Shown here piece by piece: positions 25,235 to 32,966 of a stretch of 64,000 bases of DNA (positions are counted from its first letter, which is position 1; each line of letters begins with the position of its first letter). This DNA is from Candidatus Pristimantibacillus lignocellulolyticus. GTDB taxonomy: Bacteria; Bacillota; Bacilli; Paenibacillales; Paenibacillaceae. A program made the position numbers and the translations under genes. The stretch lies in contig CP097899.1 in assembly GCA_023639215.1 (NCBI GenBank), positions 1,494,501 to 1,558,500 of the forward strand, in the 5' to 3' direction. A model generated the notes under the pieces. It was not told the origin of the DNA, searched no databases, and saw nothing but the letters and a program-made list of their open reading frames with translations.

Positions 25235-26419
25235 TTACTTAACTATCATCCTATCATAAATCATTCTTATTTTGACTAATTGTTCTATACCTTTTTCCGC
25301 ATAATCAATCGATCCAAAATTTGCGATAAAAAAGGTATCCTCTTCTTTATCATATAATGCATAAGTTCCTGTAGCCCCAACAGCACCATAAACATCACTC
25401 ATTGAGCCCAGCAGAAATGATAACTCACTAAAGTCGAAATACATCATACCCATTCCATAATAAATACCTTTCTCATAGCGGTGATTAAAGTCGGTCATCT
25501 TACTATAAACTTCATCAGATAGTAAAGTCCCATTTTCTAGAGCCCTCATAAATGTTAACAGATCGTTCATAGTCGTAACTACACCACCGCCCGCCCAGTC
25601 AACTGATAACGCATTTCTATCACTATAGTCGATTCCATTAATATAAATCCCAATAATATCAGCCAGTTCATCGTTATAAAACATTAAATAACTATCGTTC
25701 ATGTCTAATGGATTAAATATTCTTTCTTCTAAAATATTTGAATATGATTTATTCTCGATAGCTTCCAGCATAAGTCCAAGCAAAATATATCCCGTATCCG
25801 TATAATAAAATTGTTGACCCGGAAGTCCTATAGCATCTTGGTTTTCTGTAGTAAATGCAATTAACTCTTCTGGAGTAAATGAAAGATCCGGATTAGATGT
25901 AATCATTTCCAATAGAGGTTTCCCTTTTTTTACCGGACCAGCGAAATAATCACCAATTCCAGATGTATGACTCAGTAATTGTTGTACCGTTACCTGATCC
26001 TTATAATCTATGCCGTCTATTACAAATAATCCCTTAAGGATATCATCATCTAGCCAAGAACTGATTTTATCATCATAGCTGATTTTCCCTTCGTCAACTA
26101 ACATACCATAGATAGCAGCACACATCGTTTTACCTATACTGGCTGAATGATATTGACTATCAAATTGAACCGATTGATCTGATAATTGATTTTGCGTACC
26201 TACTGCAAATTGTTCAAAGTAGCCTGTTAGGTTGGACTGAATGGTCAATAGTACACTAGATAACGTATCGTCTTTCTCTACAATTTTGGTTAAATGTTTT
26301 TCGATTTTTTCAGTTACCGCTTCTTCAGATATCGGTCTATTCATAATCGCTATAACACATAGTCCAATGACAACTACAATGATCACACAAACGATTACCC
26401 TCAATGCTATTTTCTTCAT
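25235..26419 (-). CDS. Membrane-anchored serine hydrolase, beta-lactamase class C fold
   Basis: 394 residues. One N-terminal membrane helix (about 5-28) then a penicillin-binding/class C beta-lactamase-like domain outside the cell. SxxK is in SIGKT, the second motif is YTDTGY (Tyr-x-Asp where Asn is common), and GATGTY replaces KTG. Typical roles are D-amino-acid peptidase or esterase activity on wall peptides. ATG 26419 follows AGGTGG; 12 upstream codons lack a site. First gene of a probable operon with LytTR and DUF3021. Confidence 0.8.
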   Translation of the reverse strand: MKKIALRVIVCVIIVVVIGLCVIAIMNRPISEEAVTEKIEKHLTKIVEKDDTLSSVLLTIQSNLTGYFEQFAVGTQNQLSDQSVQFDSQYHSASIGKTMCAAIYGMLVDEGKISYDDKISSWLDDDILKGLFVIDGIDYKDQVTVQQLLSHTSGIGDYFAGPVKKGKPLLEMITSNPDLSFTPEELIAFTTENQDAIGLPGQQFYYTDTGYILLGLMLEAIENKSYSNILEERIFNPLDMNDSYLMFYNDELADIIGIYINGIDYSDRNALSVDWAGGGVVTTMNDLLTFMRALENGTLLSDEVYSKMTDFNHRYEKGIYYGMGMMYFDFSELSFLLGSMSDVYGAVGATGTYALYDKEEDTFFIANFGSIDYAEKGIEQLVKIRMIYDRMIVK

Positions 26420-26752
26420 ATAGACCACCTTTCGCTTCCTATACTTTTCATACATTAATCTAATCGGTGAGTGATGATTTAGATACGCTTTTAAGCTAAG
26501 CGGTCTAAATTAAAGGTTAAGACGACTTTCAAGTGGCCTATAAAACTGATGACCCATAGTATTAAGTCTGATGGCTTAACAGAAATTTTTATAACAAAAA
26601 TTCGTTTTCTGAATAGAGTAGTAGTAATTGGGGAGGTTAATGTATAGTTCCTTATCCCAATGAGTTTCCAACTCTGTAAAAAAAAATTGCATGTTTTCAA
26701 AAAAATATGTTGCTCGCTCATCTCTATCCTGCTATTATGTAGAAGAATGATA
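26420..26752. other. Gene-free stretch before the structured region
   Basis: AT-rich DNA between the serine hydrolase start and the first complementary arms at 26753. A 76-codon open frame on the minus strand (26491-26721) has no ribosome site and no recognisable family, so I do not call it. A run of nine A or T lies near 26680 and 26700. Nothing else is apparent. Confidence 0.5.
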
Positions 26753-26959
26753 TTGGAAAGCTAATATTCAAAGCATTTAGGATCTTTCCAAGCAGATAAC
26801 CTTTGACCACTTCTAACAAGAAGTTATGGCCATACGGACAGCCCGGTCAAATGCCGATTGGCAACTTTAGTTGCCTTATTGATTGAGTTAAAAGCTCAAA
26901 TTTTATAAGTTGGTTACTTTACAACCAGTGCATATGCACATAACTTGTGAAACGGTCAA
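26753..26959. ncRNA. Candidate structured RNA or palindrome-rich element
   Basis: Successive exact complementary arms: TTGGAAAG (26753-60) with CTTTCCAA (26784-91); TTTGACC (26802-08) with GGTCAAA (26845-51), enclosing ACTTCT/AGAAGT and GGC/GCC; GGCAAC-TTTA-GTTGCC (26860-75); TTGAG/CTCAA (26883-99); AAGTT (26907-11) with AACTT (26942-46), enclosing GGTT/AACC and the palindrome GTGCATATGCAC. A second GGTCAA at 26954-59 could compete for TTTGACC. I recognise no known riboswitch. Orientation is unknown; a transposon remnant is an alternative. Confidence 0.35.
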
Positions 26960-27125
26960 TAAGAGTGGTAAAAGTAATTATTTGCTATATAGACTCTGAT
27001 CCTAACATGATATATTTGAATATGAAGAACCTTTCCATGAAACTATACGTTTGATGGCTGACGAGCACGCAAGAAGTTTGTCCAGTCATATTTAATGGGA
27101 CTATCTTTTTATTTATATATATCAG
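26960..27125. other. Gene-free leader between structured element and terminator
   Basis: No open frame. CTCTGAT at 26994-27000 is exactly complementary to ATCAGAG at 27121-27127, and the latter touches the 5' arm of the terminator at 27126. That layout could give a long-range closing helix that competes slightly with the terminator, but this is weak evidence. Confidence 0.3.
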
Positions 27126-27169
27126 AGCAAGTGTGATGCGCATTGTGCGTGTTTCGCTTGCTTTTTTTG
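27126..27169 (+). terminator. Terminator 50 bp before the carboxynorspermidine synthase gene
   Basis: AGCAAGTG and CGCTTGCT form the base and ATGCGCA/TGCGTGT the upper part of a hairpin followed by TTTTTTT. No plus-strand gene precedes it for over 6 kb, so it either ends a non-coding transcript or works as an attenuator for the polyamine operon. Confidence 0.75.
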
Positions 27170-27218
27170 TTGCCGTTTTTGCAGTATTAAAAATTCACTT
27201 GTGATAGGAGATCGAATA

Positions 27219-28457
27219 ATGGGAAAAGCACTAGTCATTGGCGCCGGAGGCGTAGCATCAGTAGCAATTCACAAATGTGTTCAAAACAGTGAGGTTTTTG
27301 AAGAAATCTGTATCGCAAGTCGCACAAAATCAAAATGCGATGATTTAAAAGCGAAATTGGACGGCGGCAAAACAAAAATTACAACTGCACAAGTAGATGC
27401 AGACAATGTAGATGAGCTAATTGCTCTAATCAATGAAGTTAAACCAGATATCGTTATGAATCTGGCTCTACCTTACCAAGATTTGACGATCATGGATGCT
27501 TGCCTAGCTACAAAAACGAACTATATGGATACGGCAAACTATGAGCCAGAAGATACTGCGAAATTCGAATATAAATGGCAATGGGATTACCGTGAGCGCT
27601 TTGAAAAAGCTGGAATCACAGCACTTTTGGGTAGCGGATTCGATCCAGGTGTAACTGGCGTATTCTCTGCTTATGCACTTAAACACTATTTTGATGAAAT
27701 TGAATATATCGACATTTTGGATTGCAATGGCGGCGATCACGGTTATCCGTTCGCAACTAACTTCAACCCAGAAATCAACATTCGTGAAGTATCCGCTAAT
27801 GGACGCTACTGGGAAAATGGAGAATGGATCGAGACGAAACCGATGGAAATTAAGCGCGAATATAATTTCGCTGAAGTCGGTCAAAAAGACATGTATTTGT
27901 TATACCATGAAGAGCTTGAATCTCTTGCACAAAACATGCCTGGACTAAAACGTATCCGTTTCTTTATGACTTTCGGACCAAGCTACCTTATGCACTTAAA
28001 AGCACTTGAAAACGTAGGAATGACTTCCATCGAACCAATCGAATACGAAGGAAAACAAATCATTCCTCTTCAATTCTTGAAAGCTGTACTACCAGACCCG
28101 GCTTCCCTAGGACCTCGTACAGTGGGCAAAACGAATATTGGTTGTATCTTCAAAGGTAAAAAAGACGGTCAAGACAAGACTTACTATGTATACAATGTTT
28201 GCGACCACCAAGAGTGCTATAAAGAAGTTGGCTCTCAAGCGATCTCTTATACAACTGGCGTTCCTGCCATGATCGGTGCAGCAATGGTCATGACTGGTAA
28301 ATGGAATAAACCAGGCGTATTCAATATCGAAGAGTTCGATCCAGATCCATTCATGGAAGAACTGAACAAATGGGGCCTTCCATGGGTAGAAGACTTTAAT
28401 CCTGTTCTAGTTGATGCATTGCCTGAGGAAGCTAAAAAGCCGGAGTTGGTTCGCTAA
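27219..28457 (+). CDS. Carboxynorspermidine synthase (saccharopine dehydrogenase family)
   Basis: 412 residues. N-terminal Rossmann fold with GAGGVASV (about 8-15), then the saccharopine-dehydrogenase-like domain with MNLALPYQDL, YMDTANYEP and GSGFDPGVTGVF. These are features of carboxy(nor)spermidine dehydrogenase, which condenses aspartate semialdehyde with diaminopropane or putrescine using NADPH. The ATG at 27219 follows ATAGGAG; a GTG six codons upstream is less likely. The following nspC-like gene starts 1 bp after the stop. Together they make spermidine or norspermidine without S-adenosylmethionine. Confidence 0.9.
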   Translation: MGKALVIGAGGVASVAIHKCVQNSEVFEEICIASRTKSKCDDLKAKLDGGKTKITTAQVDADNVDELIALINEVKPDIVMNLALPYQDLTIMDACLATKTNYMDTANYEPEDTAKFEYKWQWDYRERFEKAGITALLGSGFDPGVTGVFSAYALKHYFDEIEYIDILDCNGGDHGYPFATNFNPEINIREVSANGRYWENGEWIETKPMEIKREYNFAEVGQKDMYLLYHEELESLAQNMPGLKRIRFFMTFGPSYLMHLKALENVGMTSIEPIEYEGKQIIPLQFLKAVLPDPASLGPRTVGKTNIGCIFKGKKDGQDKTYYVYNVCDHQECYKEVGSQAISYTTGVPAMIGAAMVMTGKWNKPGVFNIEEFDPDPFMEELNKWGLPWVEDFNPVLVDALPEEAKKPELVR

Positions 28458-28458
28458 C

Positions 28459-29586
28459 ATGAGGTTCGAGGAATTACCGACACCCTGTTTTGTAGTAGAT
28501 GAAGCACTCATCGAAAAAAACCTTAATATTCTAAGCGGAGTTATAGAGCGTACTGGAGCCAAAATTTTGCTTGCGCAAAAAGCTTTTTCCATGACTGCTA
28601 TGTATCCGCTCATTGGAAAATATTTAAGCGGTACAACTGCGAGTGGTTTATTCGAAGCACGTCTAGGTCACGAGGAAATGGGCAAAGAAAATCACGTCTT
28701 TGCTCCTGCCTATCGTGAAGATGAAATTGAAGAAATTATTGCAATTTGTGATCATATCATCTTTAATTCTTTCTCCCAGCTGGAAAAGTATAAAGCTAAA
28801 GCTCTTGCTGCTGGTAGAAAAATAGGAGTTCGTATCAATCCAGAATGTTCGACACAAGAGGGGCATGAAATCTATGATCCTTGTGCGATCGGTTCAAGAT
28901 TTGGCGTGAAGCTAGAGGATTTCCGTCCGGATCTACTTGATGGCGTTTCGGGATTGCACTTCCATACCCTTTGCCAACAGAACTCGGATGATTTGGAGAC
29001 TACGCTTAATGCAGTCGAAGACAGATTCGGACCATGGTTATCTCAAATGGAATGGATCAACTTCGGTGGCGGTCATCATATCACTAGAGAAGACTATGAT
29101 ATCCCGAGACTTGAAGCTTGTATTGCACGAATGCAGCAAAAATACGACTTGGAAGTCTATCTTGAACCTGGAGAAGCCATCGCGCTTAATGCAGGTTATA
29201 TGGTTACATCCGTTCTGGATATGAATAAGAACGGTATCGAAATCGCTATCGTGGATACATCGGCAACATGTCATATGCCAGATGTTCTCGAAATGCCTTA
29301 TCGTCCGCCGCTGTTCGGTTCAGGCGAAGCTGGCGAGAAACCTTACACTTATCGACTTGGCGGTCCGACTTGTCTTACGGGCGATGTAATCGGAGACTAC
29401 TCCTTCGATCAGCCGTTACAGATCGGTGACCGATTAGTATTTGGAGATATGGCGATTTACTCCATGGTGAAAACAAATACCTTCAACGGTATGCCACTGC
29501 CTGCTATTGCGTTGCAGGATAAAGACGGAAATTGCCGTGTCGTTCGTGAGTTCGGCTATGAAGATTTCAAGATGCGACTAGCATAA
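28459..29586 (+). CDS. nspC: Carboxynorspermidine decarboxylase
   Basis: 375 residues, fold III PLP enzyme of the NspC branch of DAP/ornithine decarboxylases. The PLP Lys41 is in LLAQKAFSM; SGLHFHTLCQQ, NFGGGHHI and YLEPGEA bind the cofactor phosphate; CHMPDVLEMPY carries the catalytic region of the partner subunit. It decarboxylates carboxy(nor)spermidine to (nor)spermidine. ATG 28459 lies one base past the preceding stop, so translation is probably coupled. A strong terminator follows. Confidence 0.92.
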   Translation: MRFEELPTPCFVVDEALIEKNLNILSGVIERTGAKILLAQKAFSMTAMYPLIGKYLSGTTASGLFEARLGHEEMGKENHVFAPAYREDEIEEIIAICDHIIFNSFSQLEKYKAKALAAGRKIGVRINPECSTQEGHEIYDPCAIGSRFGVKLEDFRPDLLDGVSGLHFHTLCQQNSDDLETTLNAVEDRFGPWLSQMEWINFGGGHHITREDYDIPRLEACIARMQQKYDLEVYLEPGEAIALNAGYMVTSVLDMNKNGIEIAIVDTSATCHMPDVLEMPYRPPLFGSGEAGEKPYTYRLGGPTCLTGDVIGDYSFDQPLQIGDRLVFGDMAIYSMVKTNTFNGMPLPAIALQDKDGNCRVVREFGYEDFKMRLA

Positions 29587-29595
29587 TATATTAGT

Positions 29596-29637
29596 AAAGC
29601 CTTAACCCTACCTATTGGTAGGGTTAAGGCTTTTTTA
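29596..29637 (+). terminator. Terminator of the polyamine operon
   Basis: AAAGCCTTAACCCTACC and its exact complement enclose TATT; TTTTTTA follows on the plus strand. Confidence 0.93.
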
Positions 29638-29701
29638 GTAATGTTTTTGGGCTCAATTTAATCATGGAATCAACTGAGGTGTAGTCTAAGAATCTTAATA
29701 T

Positions 29702-30730
29702 TTATGTGAAATACTCAATAGTAGATTGAGGGAAATAGTGGTTAATATAACCGCCAAGTGTTTCTTTAATATCTTCCTGCTCTTGGTCTGTATAAACATA
29801 TTTTCCAATTCCATATCGTCCCCATTTCCATTTCCTTTTAGTTTCATCAAGCTCCAGTTTTGTCATCGGATAATTCTTCTCTATAACATTCTTCGCTGGT
29901 TTAGTAAATCGATGTTGAATTAATTCGAAGGTTAAATCTTTCTTCGCAGAATCGGAAAGTACCGATTCTAACCTCTCGAACATGACCTTATATCCCTCTT
30001 TCCATCCTTCGTGCAAATAGATTGGAGCAATTATGAAACCTAAAGGATATCCCGCCTCCCCCACTTTCCTAGCAGCTTCCATCCTCTCAGATTGTCTAGA
30101 TGTCCCCGGTTCAAAATTTTTTATTATATAGTCGTCATTCATACTGAAGCGAAATCGTGTGCGACCATTATGCTTGGCATCAAGTAAATGATCAACATGA
30201 GCAAATTTGGTTACAAAACGTAATCGTCCTAATTCAGATTCGCCAAAAAATTCAATAGCCCTCTTTAGAGAATGTGTTAAATGATCAATACCAACGATAT
30301 CTGACGTACAGGATGCTTCAAACCGTGTTATTTCTGGAGCTCTCTCCTTCATATATTGATTGGCGGCTTCAAAGATGTCATCAAGATTAACATATGTACG
30401 GATATACGGCTTACTACCCATAGTAGTTTGTAAATAACAATAATGACAATGACCCATACACCCCGTTGCAAATGGAATTGCATACTCTGCAGATGGTTTT
30501 GACGTATCAAATTTTAAAGTTTTTCTAACCCCAACGACTAGAGTTGACTTAGCATTTCTATATTTTTGAAAATCGTTGTCTCCAGGCAGGTTTCGTATTT
30601 GGTTATGTGAGGTAGTCTCTCTAATTTCAATCCCCATATTATCAAATTTTGTTATTAATTCTCTTCCTAAAGGATATTCTAGTGCTCTTGGTTCGACATA
30701 AACAAGTTGAGGTACGAAAGGCTTAACCAT
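29702..30730 (-). CDS. splB: Spore photoproduct lyase
   Basis: 342 residues, the same length as the Bacillus subtilis enzyme. The radical SAM cluster Cys are at 91, 95 and 98 (ATGCMGHCHYCYL) and Cys141, the hydrogen donor in the known mechanism, is present in FEASCTSD. The enzyme repairs the 5-thyminyl-5,6-dihydrothymine lesion during spore germination. The ATG at 30730 follows GGAGGG and lies inside the end of splA (8-bp overlap). The host is therefore very likely a spore former. Confidence 0.96.
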   Translation of the reverse strand: MVKPFVPQLVYVEPRALEYPLGRELITKFDNMGIEIRETTSHNQIRNLPGDNDFQKYRNAKSTLVVGVRKTLKFDTSKPSAEYAIPFATGCMGHCHYCYLQTTMGSKPYIRTYVNLDDIFEAANQYMKERAPEITRFEASCTSDIVGIDHLTHSLKRAIEFFGESELGRLRFVTKFAHVDHLLDAKHNGRTRFRFSMNDDYIIKNFEPGTSRQSERMEAARKVGEAGYPLGFIIAPIYLHEGWKEGYKVMFERLESVLSDSAKKDLTFELIQHRFTKPAKNVIEKNYPMTKLELDETKRKWKWGRYGIGKYVYTDQEQEDIKETLGGYINHYFPQSTIEYFT

Positions 30731-30974
30731 AATAACCCTCCATATCAGTAAACCCAAAAGAGTCTCTGTAGGCCTCTTCAGCCTCACTTGCTGATTGATA
30801 TATGGCAAATTCATCGTTTAATGGATAGTATGTCTCATAAATAAATAGTGAAAGATTACCGGGAGAATTAGGATCCATCACAACTGCAGCTTCCTGAACA
30901 TTAGCTACTCCCTGAACATGAGGGTTTCGAATAATTACATACACGATTTGTCCCGGCTGAATTACGTTTAACAT
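30723..30974 (-). CDS. splA: Transcriptional regulator SplA
   Basis: 83 residues, TRAP-like SplA family; start MLNVIQPGQIVYVIIRNPH and a short acidic C-terminus. In Bacillus SplA is a negative regulator of splB. It precedes and overlaps splB, the same order as in B. subtilis. Confidence 0.9.
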   Translation of the reverse strand: MLNVIQPGQIVYVIIRNPHVQGVANVQEAAVVMDPNSPGNLSLFIYETYYPLNDEFAIYQSASEAEEAYRDSFGFTDMEGYYG

Positions 30975-31161
30975 TTTACCAACCCCATCCTTATGTTTTT
31001 GTTAGTATGACATGGAATTGTGTAGAATATCCTAACCTATAAAGATAATTTTATGTTAATGAAATGTAGCACGTTACAGCCACAATATTGTCATCCAATA
31101 ACATATTCGAAAGCTATTGTTAGAAACTATAATCTTCATCATCATTAAGTTTGTGTCAGTC

Positions 31162-32115
31162 TCATCTGGATTCATTAAGTTTTTTTACTTCCATTTCCTT
31201 CTTACTAAACTGATACGTCACAATAACATCTTCAATAATTGCAGTATCTTCGTATGCAAGGGAACCCTCAAACTGTAAAGTATCATTGTCAGTCCACACT
31301 ATGTCATTGACATAGCTATAATTCTCATGATCTATGCGAATCCATGTATCAAATTCTTTTTGTGCACCATAATTAACTCTTGCTGATTCTACTAATTCTG
31401 GACTTGTCATTCTATCTTCAACATTAATAATATCAATAAAGTCGCTTTTATTAGAGTTCATAACTACTGCAATGAGTTTTCGATCTGGTGAAGGAATTAT
31501 TTTTCTAATATACATGGCTGTTCTGGAATAGTGAAAATACTCTTCAAGCACATTGTCTTTTATTCTCCATAGAACATTCTGACTTCCATAATCTGAATAG
31601 TTGTTAAACAACGTAAAGACGATACTACCATCTGCTAGCTTAACAATATAAGGACTTTCGTATGTTTTTGAAAGAATATCTACGGCAAAAGCTGCTGCAT
31701 CTGCAATTTTTTGATTTTCACTTTCCACAAATGGCTGAATTTCTATTAATGCTTTTACTCTCAAACTTTCATCATTAAAACTTTCAACTAGACGATTAAT
31801 TGCAATATAAACATATTCATTGTTGTCACTTTTTAAAGCTTTCAAAAATTTATCCGCATCATAATGAGTGACAGGTTGTAACTCCATGCTTTCAGCTGTT
31901 AAATAACGTATATATGGCTCAGTGTTTTGATTCTTAATATAGTCTGTTGCTAACAGAACAGTAGCAGTAGAACTATATAGAACAAGACATGCAACCAAAA
32001 CAATCCACTTTTTTGAGAAGCTTTTTTTCCTATTTTCTATTCCACTATGCCCGGCAGAATCAATTAAGTTTTCATTAATTAACCCAATTTCCCGATATAA
32101 ATCTTCACTTTTCAT
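31162..32115 (-). CDS. Membrane protein with anti-sigma-like position
   Basis: 317 residues. A cytoplasmic N-terminus of about 33 residues, one membrane helix (about 34-56), then a large extracytoplasmic region. The first part of it (about 80-150) is helical with HEAT-like pairs, the second (about 155-310) looks like beta strands. No named family is recognised. It overlaps the ECF sigma gene by 4 bp, the standard place of an anti-sigma factor; the short N-terminus lacks a clear zinc HxxxCxxC motif. Confidence 0.6.
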   Translation of the reverse strand: MKSEDLYREIGLINENLIDSAGHSGIENRKKSFSKKWIVLVACLVLYSSTATVLLATDYIKNQNTEPYIRYLTAESMELQPVTHYDADKFLKALKSDNNEYVYIAINRLVESFNDESLRVKALIEIQPFVESENQKIADAAAFAVDILSKTYESPYIVKLADGSIVFTLFNNYSDYGSQNVLWRIKDNVLEEYFHYSRTAMYIRKIIPSPDRKLIAVVMNSNKSDFIDIINVEDRMTSPELVESARVNYGAQKEFDTWIRIDHENYSYVNDIVWTDNDTLQFEGSLAYEDTAIIEDVIVTYQFSKKEMEVKKLNESR

Positions 32116-32669
32116 AAGTTAATCCCCTCTTTGAGTAGATAATCTCTAAGTTTATTTCTTGTTCGAAATAATGTTGATTTCACTTTACTATTACTCATAT
32201 TGAACATTTTAGAAATATTCTTTATGGAATCAGAGTACCAATACCTCCTAATAAATAAATTTCTTGTTTGCTCATCTATCGTATATAAAAAGTGATTAAT
32301 TAAGTGGGCAATCTCTCCAGCTTCATACTCTGTTTCTACAGTATTAGGAGAAGCTAAACATTCTTCTAATTCAGTTAGAATAACTTCAAACTCACGATTA
32401 CGCTTTTTCGCTGTATTATAACCATATTTATCAAGTGCAATATTACGTGCGATTCTCCCTAGAAATACAGAGAACTTCCTAGGCATATTAGGTGGTATTG
32501 CATTCCATGCTGCTAAATATGTATCGTTCTCACACTCTTCAATATCTGAATAATTGGAAAGTATGTTTCTTGCAATTGCTTTGCAGTACGCCCCATATTT
32601 GTTTTTAGTTTCTAAAAGCGCTTGCTGCGAACGCTGCAAGTATAGATGAACTATTCCTTGGTCTTCCAT
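32112..32669 (-). CDS. ECF-type sigma-70 family RNA polymerase sigma factor
   Basis: 185 residues. Region 2 spans about 20-95 (SNYSDIEECENDTYLAAWN, and FLGRIARNIALDKY), region 4 about 125-180 with the helix-turn-helix YSDSIKNISKMFNMSNSKVKS. The length and absence of regions 1 and 3 place it in the extracytoplasmic-function group. ATG 32669 follows AAAGGAG. Couples to the membrane gene above. Confidence 0.9.
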   Translation of the reverse strand: MEDQGIVHLYLQRSQQALLETKNKYGAYCKAIARNILSNYSDIEECENDTYLAAWNAIPPNMPRKFSVFLGRIARNIALDKYGYNTAKKRNREFEVILTELEECLASPNTVETEYEAGEIAHLINHFLYTIDEQTRNLFIRRYWYSDSIKNISKMFNMSNSKVKSTLFRTRNKLRDYLLKEGINL

Positions 32670-32896
32670 TCGCTATTCTCCTTTGGCAAATCTTATCTCT
32701 TTATCATCTCATGGTTCATTGAATATGATCTTATCTATATAGTAGAAAGTTCGCAAGATTGGTTGCACTTGCAGTATGAATTTTACTACATGTTGCGATT
32801 ACTAGTTTTTTATGTTCTAATCGGTTTTATTTCGTGGACGATTGTTTTGTTAGTATCGTTGACTCCTCAATTTAAGATATAGATCCCTTTTAATAC

Positions 32897-32942
32897 AAAA
32901 AAAGACTGTAGGAAAACTAATCTTCACTAGTTTCCTACAGTC
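32897..32942 (-). terminator. Terminator of the SLH-amidase gene
   Basis: GACTGTAGGAAAACTA and TAGTTTCCTACAGTC pair with one bulge around loop ATCTTCAC; the minus strand continues TTTTTTTG. Confidence 0.9.
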
Positions 32943-32966
32943 TGAAGCTCTTAATAAAATTTATAT

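Noticed and set aside
26491..26721. 76-codon frame on the minus strand
   Set aside because: No ribosome site, odd composition and no family; part of a gene-free stretch.
26960..27218. Lysine riboswitch, T-box or guanidine riboswitch before the carboxynorspermidine genes
   Set aside because: None of the conserved boxes of these classes is visible (for example AGGGUGG of T-boxes).
32646..32882. Plus-strand 78-codon hydrophobic frame
   Set aside because: Overlaps the start of the ECF sigma gene and has no ribosome site.
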